Assembly (NCBI GenBank): GCA_028551475.1
Contig: CM052362.1
Span: 21,062,021 to 21,126,020 of the forward strand
Direction: 5' to 3'
Length of the DNA stretch: 64,000 nucleotides
From: Casuarina equisetifolia
Taxonomy: Eukaryota > Streptophyta > Magnoliopsida > Fagales > Casuarinaceae
Part shown: positions 23,787 through 36,189 of the stretch, one piece after another
Layout: each line of letters begins with the position of its first letter
Numbering within the stretch: the first letter of the stretch is position 1
Program-made: the position numbers and the translations under genes
The notes under the pieces: model-generated
Told to the model about the DNA's origin: nothing
Database searches by the model: none
What the model saw: only the letters and a program-made list of their open reading frames with translations

Positions 23787-26700
23787 ATGGCTGCCGCGCT
23801 GAGACTTAAATATGCTAATGAAACGGCGTCGGTCACTGTCTCCCAGTTCCGGTACTTTGTGTTCAGTTACATGCACGCCGGCCGCTCGCCGAGCTCTCAC
23901 TGTGCACACCGGACCAAGTGGGACGACCTCTACATGAACACCCCCTATCACTTCGCTTCCTTCAAACCCGTGTCTTTACGAGGCGAGTTCGTTGAGAAGG
24001 GTACCCAGTTCCCCGAGAGTTGTCGGAGAGACACTCAGAGTTGCGGTTTTGATAAGAATTGGAGGGAAATGTTGAGCAGTAGGTGTACCACTATGTTGAG
24101 CTCCGATGGAGACCCACCGGAGGTGTGGTCCGGGGATGGAATTGTGATAAGGACGGGTAATTCGACCTTGCACGTGGTTCGTGGGGGCGGTGGTGGTGCG
24201 GGCACTGGCTCAGGCGGTGGTGGCTTCGGGTCGAATTCAAAGGACGGACGCTGGGGAGGGTCCAACATGGGGAATTCTTTTCCGACACCGAAGGAGATTT
24301 GTACGGAGCTTGACAAGTATGTAATTGGGCAGGAGAGGGCCAAGAAGGTGAACTGCGTTTACATTTAGTTGGTTTTACATGGCTTTTGATAGTTTCGCTG
24401 GAGGAAGTGCATTTACTCTATGTCTTAGTTTCTGCTAGTAAAGACCGTTTGATGACTTTGGACTTGAAGATTATGCTTTTATTTTCGGGTCCATGTGGTC
24501 AAAATGAAGAGGTTGGATTTATGTCTTTGCGACAAGTTATGGTGTCTTCCACTCTCAGCTGCATGATTCTGTTGTGCATAGAAATATATAATTGGTGTAT
24601 GTACATAAGAAGGAAGACACTGAAACGTGTGTGATGAGTCGCATATGGCTATATTTTGATCAATAGTCTTCCTTGATAAATCGTAATTTTTTTGGAAGTT
24701 CCTTTTTTAACAGTTCTCCTAATTGTATTGCTTGGCTACAGGTGCTTTCTGTCTCTGTATACAACCATTATAAGAGGATATATTACGACTCTCTTCAAAA
24801 GTGGTTAGTATTATGCCTCCAGTGTATAACTTGTCTGAATCTGTATCCTTTTATTTTTCTACATACCTTCCTTGTGCTTCTGCTTATGGTTTCTATCCAC
24901 ACTGGCAATTGTTAAATTCCACACATGCTTTGATGGAATTGGTGTATGCTGTGTCTGGAATGGGTAATCATGTATGCCACATTTGCATCTATTGAATTGC
25001 TATGGATTTTGGTATTCTTCTCACGGCCTTATTGAACTGTTGGAATTGATTGATTGACATCCCCCTATGAGAGTGCTGCGTGAAGCCCTTTGGATTATGA
25101 GGCAAATTGTTGGTGTGGGCAATCTTGTGCTTGCCTTTTGCTGGTTGCTACAATTAATGATGGTTATTAGGTTAGATCGATATATCTAACGTGCTACTAC
25201 TATCTGGAAAGTTAGGCCAGCAGGAGATTCAAGTGACAAGAACACAGATGTAACGGATGATGAAAGAGTAGAACTTGAGAAAAGTAATATTCTTCTAATG
25301 GGGCCTACAGGATCAGGTAACTTAGCATAATCCTTCTGATTAAGGGCTTTGAAGTCTATTTTCCTTTTTATGTTTTTGCTTTCCTTAGGAATGTCAATCT
25401 TTATCAGAGTTTTTGACCTAAAAAATAGCAAAAGGTCAGTTCATGTTGATACCACTCTACTTATTCTCCTTAAATGCTATTTCAAGGACAGGGAAGACAT
25501 TACTTGCCAAAACCTTGGCTCGGCTTGTGAATGTTCCCTTTGTTATTGCAGATGCAACCACACTAACTCAGGCAAGTTAATGATTCTTTGTTGTTTCATA
25601 ACTGAGTATCGAAAACATCAATCTGTTCTTTGTTGAGAATTTAGCAAGCATAAATTAGTTTGCTTTTGGGAAGCGTGCAGTGGTGATCAATGAAATTTTG
25701 GAAAACTATGGACCCAAAGTCACCATGGTTTGCTACTTTCCCCACTAAATTTAGAGAAATTTAGAAACAAACCAACCCCAACACTGCCGCACAACCCCCC
25801 CCCCCCCCCCCCCCCCCAAAACAAAAAAAAAAAAACCACACAGACACTCCAAAAACATTCCATCTAAACTTGAAACTTAGAAATGAATATAATGTATGCA
25901 TGTGATTTACACATGTCAAGGGGCCATTTTATGATTTGGAGCCATCCTGGATCTTATTTAATGGTCAGGATGTATCAGAGGGTTAAAATTTGTTTAGAAA
26001 TTCTAGCTTGCTACCATTCTTTTCTCTTGTACAGATGCATATCTTAGCTATAAAACAGCGTTTATTCAAGTCACAGATCTAGTTGTGTATGCATGTTTCA
26101 TTTTAGTTAATGGTTAGTGATTTGATTTCTTGGTTTGAAGTGTAGTTGCTGTCTATTATAAATACTTGATTTTGGTTTGGCCATGACTTCATGATGCTGT
26201 TTGCAGGCAGGATATGTAGGGGAAGATGTGGAGTCTATATTATACAAACTCCTTACGGTAATTCAGACAAGCCTATCCTAATAATGAGCATCATAAATTT
26301 TGTGAAGCACTAAGATATTCTGAAAGTCAAAACTTCCTTCAGTGGCATATTGGATTGTGTATTTTTTTTTTTTCAGTTACGATCTTGGTTATATGACTTA
26401 TTTTGCTATCCTCTTTCTGTCCTTTGCCTTTAGATTGTGTTTTCAAGCTGAACATGTAACGTTTTATTATTTTTTGCTTTTTAGATTCTGATTGAGAGTA
26501 GAAATGCAGTTTTCTTTATGAGCCAGAGGCAGGGGTTTACAGTCGCAGAGAGAAGTTTAGATGTTGTCTGTAGGCAATCATGTCAAGGCAATCAAGGATT
26601 GCAATATTTGGTTTCTAACTGAGATATATCCAAAGATAAAACTACTACTTGATAGGTCACTAGTTTATAGGCTGCAGATCATTCCTTATTCACTAATATG

Positions 26701-29507
26701 AGTTATGGAGTTGTAAGGTGCTTTCAGCCCTGGATCTGTCAAATCTTTTGGTATTGGACAAACGAATTTGGAATCAGTATTTCAACGGTAAAACTCCTTG
26801 TGTATTGGTAAAATATGCTTAGTATTATCTGAGTGCTTACCAATGTATACTTTTCTTTCGCTGCCCTGTTCAAGTTTTCTAGCCTCCTTTGTACCTAGGC
26901 TTCTACTCAGTTGTTACAATGTCCTTGCTTTAGGCAAACTAATATTCTAACCGTGTCATCCTCGAGAGCAACTTCTGTCTCCCTATTTTTTTCTCGAGTG
27001 AGCAGACATTGCTGCAGAAATTTATGCTTATGTTCAGAGAAAAAACAAGGGTGATACAATTGGAACTCACAAGCAAATATATATATATATATATAAAATA
27101 AAAATAAAAATAAAAATTCCTAGCTTATAGTATCTTCCTGAGTATTACACTTCTTATCAATTGCATCAGTTGGAGGTATAAGAAATGTATTCTGTTTCAC
27201 CTTAATTTAAGCATGGGCCTTATTTGGTGGATTAATGATTGTAGGTTTTTATCTTGTGCGTTTGTATTCCAGGTTGCTGACTATAATGTGGCAGCTGCCC
27301 AGCAGGGCATTGTTTACATTGATGAAGTTGATAAGATTACCAAAAAGGTTCCCTCACTTTTTTGCACTCAATTCTCATCCTTCCGCGTGCCTAAACCCCC
27401 CAGCCCCCCACCTCAACAAACACAAAAAGTCTTGTGAAAAGACTGGTTTTTAATACTTTCTACATCTTCCCCTTCTCCATGTTGCAGGCTGAGAGCCTTA
27501 ACATCAGTAGAGATGTATCTGGGGAGGGTGTTCAGCAGGCATTATTAAAGATGCTGGAAGGAACAGTAAGTGCACCTTTTATCTAAATTGATAATGAAGG
27601 TTAATTAATGGTTTGTTGTTAGTTACTATTGGACGTGATGGAGATGGTATGTCACTGTCGAGGCAGCTTCAGAAGCTTTTTGCATAATAATAAGATCCTT
27701 GTTATGGATGAACACATTAACTACAAGAAATATTAAACTTTTGTTAGTGGAATGGTTGTTTGCTTCCTTACAGTCTGATCTATGGACTTCCATCTGTTTT
27801 AGGTTGTTAATGTACCTGAGAGGGGAGCAAGAAAGCACCCTAGAGGTGAAAACATACAGGTATGTGCATTGTGGTATTCTTTTCACAAGTCAGGAAGAAA
27901 AAACAGTTTTTAATTATATGTGCTGTTATTGTATCTTCTCAGATTGATACGAAAGACATTCTTTTCATCTGTGGAGGTGCCTTTAATGACTTGGAGAAAA
28001 CAATCTCCGAAAGGTTGGCCCATATGTAGATAAGGTTTAATGGTATTAGTTGTATGGCTTCCTTTTTTCTTTTAAAAGAAAAAGGTTGAAAGTGTCTTCT
28101 TCAATTCCAGGCGCCAAGATTCTTCTATTGGTTTTGGTGCTCCTGTTCGAGCCAACATGAGGACTGGTAGTGTTACAGATGCCGCCGTTGCATCATCTTT
28201 ATTGGAGACTGTAAGTGCATGCCTATCCTCAATGAGGAACTGCTAATGGCTTCCTTTTGTTAATCAAATTATTTCTTAACAAGAAACATTAGTTCACTAC
28301 TTAATACATTACAGCAGCTTTAGGTTGTTGCATTCTAATGCCAATTTTCTTCTTGGCAGGTTGAAAGTAGTGATCTCATTTCATATGGTTTAATACCTGA
28401 ATTTGTTGGACGGTTTCCCATTCTCGTCAGTTTGTCAGCACTAACTGAGAACCAGCTTGTGCAGGTGATATGTCGTACCATGTTTTTCTTGCTCTGAAGA
28501 ATTTTGTGTGAAAATGAGATTCACACAACTATTCAGATTAAAATTTGACTAATTGGGGCATATTTTTTAACATTTCTGTTGGTTATTTATTTATTTGGAT
28601 GCATTTTATTGCACTTCTTTAAATGCCACCATGCCAATCTATTTAAAGCTTTTTATTCGGTATAAGGAATTCAACTCATGGCAACATTGTTTTGTAGGTC
28701 CTTACAGAGCCAAAAAATGCCCTTGGGAAACAATACAGAAAGATGTTCCAGATGAATGGTGTAAGTTTTTAATCCGTGGTCACTATCTCTTATTAGATTA
28801 TTTCTAACTCTAGCCATTCTGTTGAAACGTTGATTTCTTGTATAACGCTTGCAGAACTACTACTCATTCTGTTTCTAAATTGTCATAGGGTCACGGGTCT
28901 ATAGATTCTTACCACATAGTGTTATATATTCATATGAAATTCACTTTTCCCAGGTCAAGCTGCACTTAACAGAACATGCCTTAAGATTAATTGCAAGAAA
29001 AACAATATCTAAGAACACTGGTGCTCGGGGCTTACGAGCACTATTGGAGAACATTTTGATGGATGCCATGTATGAGGTACATGAAATATCTGCCAAGTAT
29101 TTCTCACTTTTATGGCTATGAATCATATTTGCTTCATCAAACATTTGGAATTGCCACTGTCAGATGGGCACCTTAGTTGTTGAATCTTTTTCAGATTCCA
29201 GATGTTAGAACAGGCGATGATATAATTGATGCAGTAGTAGTTGATGAAGAAGCTGTCGGATCTGCAGGACGTGGGAGTGGAGCTCAGATCCTTTATGGCA
29301 AGGGTGCATTGGATCGTTATCTTTCACAACAAAAGGTAAAGGATTTAGGGGTGCATAATTACAGGTCAGGATGCATCTTAGCCAAGGTGGCCTTGCACAT
29401 GAATTCTTAGTCTCTAATGGTCTGATTTGGCCTTGCAGACCACCACAGAGCGGGCCGAGGGAGAACCTGAGGTGGAACTAGATGCTCGTATTGTTGCCAG
29501 CATGTGA
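23787..29507 (+). CDS. CLPX: Organellar (probably mitochondrial) ClpX AAA+ unfoldase
   Basis: This is the ATP-driven unfoldase that feeds substrates to ClpP. Fifteen exons: 23787-24347, 24742-24803, 25216-25316, 25492-25571, 26207-26257, 27273-27347, 27488-27565, 27803-27859, 27943-28013, 28111-28210, 28360-28464, 28698-28760, 28954-29076, 29195-29335, 29439-29507, giving 578 residues, close to plant relatives. Motifs: Walker A GPTGSGKT (237-244), pore loop GYVG (270-273), Walker B YIDEVDK with D302 and E303, RKH loop (346-348), ClpP-docking IGF (385-387), sensor-2 GAR with R493. The N-terminal part is an import-type sequence followed by a glycine-rich stretch (about 135-150); the four-cysteine zinc module of bacterial and many plant ClpX proteins is not visible. 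Intron 4 has a GC donor. Intact docking and ATPase motifs predict an active ClpP partner. Confidence 0.92.
25795..25833. repeat. Poly(C) run of 23 followed by A-rich run
   Basis: Twenty-three consecutive C residues (25795-25817) are followed by an A-rich stretch, inside ClpX intron 4. Long C runs are uncommon in plant introns and are prone to sequencing error, so the exact length is uncertain. Confidence 0.85.
27077..27116. repeat. AT microsatellite and (AAAAT)n in ClpX intron 5
   Basis: About ten TA dinucleotides (27079-27095) run into four AAAAT-like units. It is a simple-sequence tract with no inferred function. Confidence 0.85.
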
Positions 29508-31209
29508 CCTGTGGTGAAATTCATGTTGTACTCTAGTACTTTGTACATATTAAGCTATGCATTTGTTTAAGAAACATATAATTGGGTCATTATATAATCT
29601 GAAGTGCTTGATTTCCTAGTGCAGCAATGACCTCCATCAATATGAAGAGAAACCCTTCCTGTTTTTGTTCCCTATCTTATGTGGGTTTCTGGAATAAGAA
29701 CAGAATCATCATAGATTTATCATTATGCAATTGCTTGGCCTATTTGTCAAAGTGATGCCTTAAGAATACAGAATATTTCAGGTGCCCCTGAAATTCTGGT
29801 GAAGCTATTAAATTTTCCCTAATCGTGGATTAGAAGTTAAGATTCCAGGTAGCAATTATTCATGTATCGCCATAGTGGCCACAATTAGGCACTAAAATTA
29901 TGCGTCGCCGCCCCCATCTATGTGGCAGATTAGATGAGGTTTAGCTATGGTGAATCAAAGAATATAGATTTTAACTTTCCACTTCTCCAAACAGAATCAT
30001 CCTTGACTTCGTGTTCAATCAAAGTGCAATGCACAGTGAAGAAAATTGTGATTTCTTGGTGCTGAATCGTGAGGATGATTTAAGTCGCATAATCAAGCCT
30101 TTTTTGGTGGGATCTTATGATTACAAACTGGGATTGCATAAATGCTACTCCACGTGCGCCACAGAAAAAGTTGTGAGTAGAACCCTAAAGAATTCTCATC
30201 ATTTCTGCCATCTGCAAAAAATTTAATAAATACAAAGAAATAATAGTAGCTATACTTTATTGTCTTCCTACAACATTGAAGACCATTCTGGCGTCATCCA
30301 TGCCTCTGGTTGTGCCTGTACCTTAGTAATTATTGCCATCCATCTTTTCTATTCTTTTATTTCTTATGCTGAGGGTGACAGGCAAAGACAGATGGGGATG
30401 ATCCATCGTAATCCTCAGGGCTTTCAAACTGCCTTCACCGAAGAAGAAGGGTAAAGAACACGGTTAGAACCCTACAGATTTACAGACTGTTAGGTTTTCA
30501 AAAAGTGAAAAAGGATCAGTAATTTTTGAATTTCCTGATTGTAATTTGAACAAGGTTGAATATGAAAAATGGCTTCTTTGGTAAGTCTAGAGAGCCAAAA
30601 GGGACTTTGGTCCTTTTTTCGCTTAAAGATGAATTTCATTCTTTTTACGCAACCGTGGAGACAAGATTTTTTTTTTTTTTTTTTTTGTATCTCGTCTCTC
30701 TCACTCTACTCATTTTTACTTAAAATTCTGCACAAACCAGAAAGGCAATACAGAAATAGATTGGGAATTCGCATATATCCCAGTTCCCCTCGAATTTGGA
30801 AAAAAAAAAAAAAAACTAATCTTTTTTTTTTTAAAGGAAAAAAAGGCCAACAAAGAAAGGAAGGAACCCCTTCTTTAACAGCGAGAGAGAGAAAGAGAGG
30901 GCGCTGTCTTGGTTCCGCAGAATCCATCCACTCAGTCCATTCCATTCATCTACGTTCCGCTTCGCTATTTTTTTCTCTTTCTCTTCTTCTTCTTCTTCTT
31001 CCACTGAATTCCCTGAACTTTCTTTAATAAAACATAGGGAAGGGAGGAGAAGGGAAGCAAGGGAAAGAAAGGAAAGGAAAAGAACAGAAAAGAACGAGAG
31101 GGGAAACGGAGGGAAGAGGAGTTAGTGATTTCATTTGAATCCGTCTTGGGATTCTGGGTCTTATTTCGATTGTTGGGTAGCGGGTGTTTCTGGCCTGTGG
31201 TTTTGGTAG
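29508..31209. other. ClpX 3' flank and SINAT promoter/leader
   Basis: No gene is recognised between 29508 and about 30600. Near 30666 and 30833 there are T-runs, and at about 30801 an A-run. From about 30870 the sequence has the look of a plant 5' leader: GA-rich (30880-30900), CTT-rich (30975-31000), then a strongly purine-biased strand (31035-31120) just before the SINAT start codon. Confidence 0.45.
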
Positions 31210-33941
31210 ATGAGAATGGATATGGACACCATAGAGTGCGTCTCAGTCTCCGATTTGGACGAGGATGAGATCCACCACCACCAGCAACAACAACAGCAAC
31301 AGCACCATGGTCTCCATCCACATCCTCACCACCACTCCGAGTTCTCGTCCTCCAAGCCTCGGAATGGCAACAACGTCAATGGGGTTAACGTTGTGGGTCC
31401 CACGGCGATCGCACCCGCCACCAGCGTCCACGAGTTGCTGGAATGCCCCGTCTGCACCAATTCCATGTACCCACCAATTCATCAGGTCTCTTGTCTTCTT
31501 CTTATGCTTCTTTCTTCGGAGAAGGAACTGCTTTAATTATTCTGAAGTTTTGTTTGGTTTTGGAATGTGTCCTATGCATATGAGCCTGTGTTATTGTTGT
31601 TGGAAATCAATTTTCTGGGACCTTTTTATGTGATTTGATAGGGATCTGGAGTGGCATCTAGCGAATTTGGAGAGTTTGAAAGAAATTGATAGGCATTAAT
31701 TGTCGTTTTCCTGAGTCTGCGTGTTTTGGGGATGGGGAATGGGTTTGGGTGGATATCTGGATCTGGACTTCCATGAATCAATGGAATGGAGAATTCCTCT
31801 TCCGCTACATGTAGAACTTCTGTGGATAATCACTTAGAACTTAAGGAGGGTCAAGGTTGTGATACAGATCACGGGCCCCAGTTAAATTGTGAAGCATGGC
31901 CTATGTATCTCTAATCTCTATTAAGCAGTACTGCTGGTGAAGTAGTGTGTTTCCAGGTGCCTAGGCAGTGGTCAACATATTTTCTCATTCTGATCTCTCC
32001 GTGTTTTCTTTTTTACCATACTTTGACTCTATAGCTTGTTTTGCCTGGTTGGGTGGAACTACTGAACTTTTTTCACCCTCTGTGGTTTCTTTTTCCCTTT
32101 CCACTGAGATACAACTATGTTGATTCCATGATCAAAAGAGGACCAGTTTTTCCCTCAAAGTTGTCGCCTGTAAAATGTTCATGATTCTGTTCGGGAATAT
32201 ACTGGCTGATATGTGCCTGAGAAAAAAGAGGAAGACAATTATCTAAAACAAAATGTTTCATAAAATGTAGATTTTTGAGTGTTTCATTGCTTATGGGTCT
32301 TAGAGGGAACCCCTTTTTTTGAAAGTAACAAAATATGTTTTGTGCAGTGCCACAATGGACACACACTGTGTTCTACCTGCAAAACGAGGGTACACAACAG
32401 GTGCCCTACTTGTAGACAAGAGCTTGGAGATATTAGGTGTTTAGCGTTGGAGAAGGTGGCTGAGTCACTTGAACTTCCATGCAAGTATTACTCCTTGGGA
32501 TGCCCAGAAATATTCCCATACTACAGTAAGCTTAAGCATGAGTCAATATGTAATTTCAGACCATATAATTGTCCATATGCTGGATCCGAGTGCTCTGTTG
32601 TTGGGGATATCCCTTTCCTGGTTGCCCATCTGAGAGATGATCACAAGGTGGACATGCACACAGGATGTACATTTAACCATCGTTATGTGAAGTCTAATCC
32701 CCGAGAAGTGGAGAATGCCACTTGGATGCTCACAGTAAGTAATTGCATTAAATACTTTGGTTGGATTTTGCATTGGAAGCAACATGCGATGCATCTATAA
32801 CTGGAGTTCAATGTTGATTTGAACCGATTTTTTATATCTTAACAGATTGCTATGGACCTATATCCCATACTATAGAGGCGCACATTGTTGTGGCTATGTT
32901 ATCTAGTCAGATGTTAACACATAGAAACAAACACACAAATGCACATGCATTTCAGCATGGTCTCAGAACATCCTCAAAAGGTGCAGAAATGATGGTAAGG
33001 TATTTAGGGTAACATTGAGACATCCCTAGAACTCAAGAACTAATCGAAGCAATTAGTAATTGCTCGGGGATGAATTAGAATCCAAAACATAGTTTAGGAC
33101 CACAGTATATTGTTGAACAAAGGGAAATGAGATGGATGTTCTGGCTGTTTCTATTTAGACCATTCATGGAATTATATAATCTGTATCATCTTTTTGGTGT
33201 TAATCACATCATATGACATGGTAAAGTTTACACAACTGTTTATCAAATTGACTGGATGGACCAAAGAATTAGTGATAATGGGAATTCTTTTATGAAATAT
33301 TTGCTGAGATGAAGGGGTGTATGCTGTTGACCACCAAATCCACGTGACTGTAAGCAGCTGAAGATGTCACTGGATAACAGTAGCACAGCCCACCTACAGT
33401 TGTTTTGTTTTGACAAACAATTCTTTATAACTAAATTAACAGGAAACTTGAACGATACTGATCTGCGGGGGCTGTGCCCCTAGCAATTTGTAAATTACAT
33501 TTGGTTTGTAAGGGGGGAGGAAAAAAGATACTGCTTCAATATGCCTCTGACACTGGGTTGGCTTGTCCTATTTGTCAGGTCTTCCATTGTTTTGGCCAAT
33601 ACTTTTGCCTTCACTTCGAAGCCTTCCAGCTTGGCATGGCCCCTGTGTACATGGCATTCCTCCGTTTCATGGGTGATGAGAATGAAGCTCGGAACTATAG
33701 TTATAGCCTTGAAGTTGGGGCAAATGGCAGGAAACTCACATGGGAGGGTACCCCAAGGAGTATCCGAGATAGTCACCGGAAGGTCAGGGATAGCCATGAT
33801 GGTCTCATTATCCAACGAAACATGGCTCTCTTCTTCTCTGGTGGGGATAGAAAGGAATTGAAACTGAGAGTTACTGGGAGGATATGGAAGGAACAACAAA
33901 ATCCAGATGCTGGGGTGTGCATACCAAACCTCTGTAGCTGA
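31210..33941 (+). CDS. SINAT-type RING E3 ubiquitin ligase
   Basis: This is a SEVEN IN ABSENTIA family ligase; plant members ubiquitinate regulators of light, hormone, autophagy and stress signalling. Three exons (31210-31485, 32348-32734, 33579-33941) join to 341 residues. The N-terminal 50 residues are acidic, then His- and Gln-rich (compositional CACCAN repeats). A C3HC4 RING follows: C79, C82, C93, H97, C100, C103, C111, C114. Next come the SIAH zinc fingers (CKYYSLGCPEIFPYYSKLKH onward, from about 133) and the TRAF-like substrate-binding and dimerisation domain ending QNPDAGVCIPNLCS. It is somewhat longer than Arabidopsis SINAT5 (309 residues, from memory) because of the N-terminal tract. 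ATG 31210 is the first in frame; M3 and M5 are alternative starts. I cannot say which SINAT paralogue it is. Confidence 0.93.
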
Positions 33942-35700
33942 CATGACTTTTGAAGGCATCTTCAATGTTATGTTTGGGACGTGTGTGTGTTTGTGTGCAT
34001 GTTGTAACAGAATCGATTTTTTCTACTATGTTATAATGCATGAAAGTATTTTTTTCGTTTTCTCTTTTTGAGGACTTCTGGAAGTACCTCCTTCTTGCAA
34101 TTGTATAACATAACCGACTGCCTTCAGAATCTAAGAGCCAAAGATTAGAAGTTGTAGTTTCTGTCTTTTATGTGGATGCAGACATACAAGGTAGTAGGGG
34201 TTGTGTCCTGCTTGTCATCTGGTGCTTTTACATGACGTAATAATTATACCAGTTACAATTATCTTTCTTAACAACTGGAATTTATAATTGACAGTCTTTA
34301 GCTACCCCACACCTAATGGAAGAGATCTTGTCGGTTGCTGCACCAAGCTGGTAGAGTTCGTGGGAAACCTTATGACCGAAGACTGAGGGGGAGCAACCAT
34401 TCCAGTTCAGCCAAAACTGGTGACCGATGATGAATCGGGTGCTTGGTCAACTTACAGGAAAGCCTTACGATTCAATAGAAAAGGATCTGTTGTTCTTAAT
34501 TCGTACAGATGTTAAAACAGGTAAGTTTGCCCTTTTCCAGGAAAGGGAAGCTGGACAAGAGAAGTAGGATCTAAATCTTAAGTTGTCAGTTGAAGATGAT
34601 TAGCGTAAAAACCCATCCAAAAACCAGTTAACAATGGATGGAAAAAGGGAAAAACCTCATCATATACAAAACAGGGCTCCACACTTGCATGCGTGTGAAG
34701 AGAAGTGTTATAAACATGATTGTAGTTGATGATGAAACTTCACCATTTATAAAGTGTGACCCTTACACAACCTTTTTGGAACAACTACATCTTCAATGGT
34801 TACACGTAAAAGCAAACTCATTTAACAAACATACAAAGGAAGGGTGTTTTACTCTTCTATTGTATTCTTGCAAACAATTTCCATGGCTCCGCATTTCGGA
34901 TGGACCTTCAAATTTCTTATAACAACATTCAACAATGACAACATACTCAAAAGGGATCACCACCCTTCACTGCACGCAGAGGCGTGCTTACTCTCTTGGA
35001 CAACAGAGACAGTTGCTTCGAAGCTTCCATAACTTTAATGCATCGATTTCCCTTGATAATGCATTTTGAAAGATCAGTAAAATTCATTCTTCTAAATAAG
35101 AGAGACAATGGCTTGGATTTCTTTCCAAGCAGAGTGGAGAACAAAATTCTTTGAGAGTCATCACTCATTGCATAAGTAAAATGAATCCTAGGAAACATGT
35201 ATCATATCGATTTCAATGTGCTTAGCTCACAGGGCAAGAGTCACACAATCAGTGCATACAAAATTGGAACAATATCCACTACAAGCATTCCAATTTTTGA
35301 AAGAGCTTACAACCAAAAAGTGAGAATTTCAAAGGATTCTGAAATTATACAGCATTCATCGCCTAATTAGTACAAAACCCAGTTGTCACATCTGTTAATC
35401 AGGTCACTGCAGCAACAAAAACTAGCATTGTACCCCAAGTGATAGGATTTTCATGAATTAGATCTCGCTTAATGGTTGTAGGTAGTTTGACATATTTATT
35501 CTGAGGGAGAAGTTGCATTGCCCACAGCGGCAAACAGGACAAGAATTATCCATCGCATACTGCATTTTACAGCGTCTCTCACATCCTTCAATTTGTTGAA
35601 GCTGAGGACTAACTCTTGCTGTGGATGACCGAATGCTTGATCTCCCGAGACCACACACTGTGGTCCCATTTTACATTGATCCCTCCACTAAATGAACCAA
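33942..35700. other. SINAT 3' flank and intergenic DNA
   Basis: A TG-rich patch (33976-34002) lies in the presumed 3' UTR. No gene is recognised further on. A 66-codon minus-strand frame at 35458-35658 has a cysteine-rich end (CERRCKMQY... CPVCRCGQCNF), but it has no partner exons and no family that I can name, so it is left as unresolved. Confidence 0.35.
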
Positions 35701-35758
35701 ATCAACTCTATGTACTCGAGTACAAAAGAGATGGCCCGGAAGTCAACCGTATCCTGAG

Positions 35759-36075
35759 TTGATTCTCTGCACAAAGGGTTCATTTGGTAGAGGGGATAAA
35801 TGTAAACAGGATGAAAGATACGGTTTCCGGGAGATCAAACATTTCAGTCATCCAAAGCACGAGTTAATCCTCAGCTATAAAGAATATATGCATGAAAAAG
35901 AGCTCATGTATAAGAGGCGCTGTGAAGCTTGCATACAATTTATAATTTCCCCCCATTCTACAGTTGTGAGCAATGCAACTTCTTCCTTCATAATAGATGT
36001 GCCAAACTAACCACAACCATACCGCCAGAACTAACTCATGACCATCCAAATCACCTTTCAGTAATGGAATCCGCA
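35759..36075 (+). pseudogene. DC1 (Cys/His-rich C1) domain relic with a frameshift
   Basis: Two overlapping frames together spell a typical plant DC1 module. The first frame gives IKHFSHPKHELILSY and RRCEACIQFI. After a shift at the C-run near 35949-35952 the next frame gives PPFYSCEQCNFFLHNRCAKL and then a HDHPNHLSV tail. The Cys/His spacing (HxxxH, CxxC, CxxCxFFLHxxC, HxxHPxHL) matches the DC1 pattern, a zinc-binding fold in large plant families of mostly unknown role. Upstream and downstream DC1 repeats, which normally occur in series, are not seen, so this is a fragment with a disabling frameshift rather than a working gene. A sequencing error in the C-run could fake the shift but not the missing modules. 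Confidence 0.7.
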
Positions 36076-36189
36076 GCTGTCGAGCTCCTTGACTTGACGA
36101 ACAGAATAGTTGACCTGTGTTGTCATTTCAATGGTGTGTGGACATGGTGCACACGATCAATCGAGAGTCCGCAGACGTACAAATGGTAG

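Noticed and set aside
25795..25833. CRISPR-like or structured repeat around the C-run
   Set aside because: It is a homopolymer tract followed by an A-rich run. No spacer-repeat pattern exists anywhere in the window, and none is expected in a plant genome.
30569..31027. 152-codon frame before the SINAT gene
   Set aside because: It is created by homopolymer and simple-sequence tracts of a leader region; no domain is present.
35458..35658. Cys-rich minus-strand frame as a zinc-finger gene end
   Set aside because: Cys spacing fits neither DC1 nor RING, and no upstream exon could be joined.
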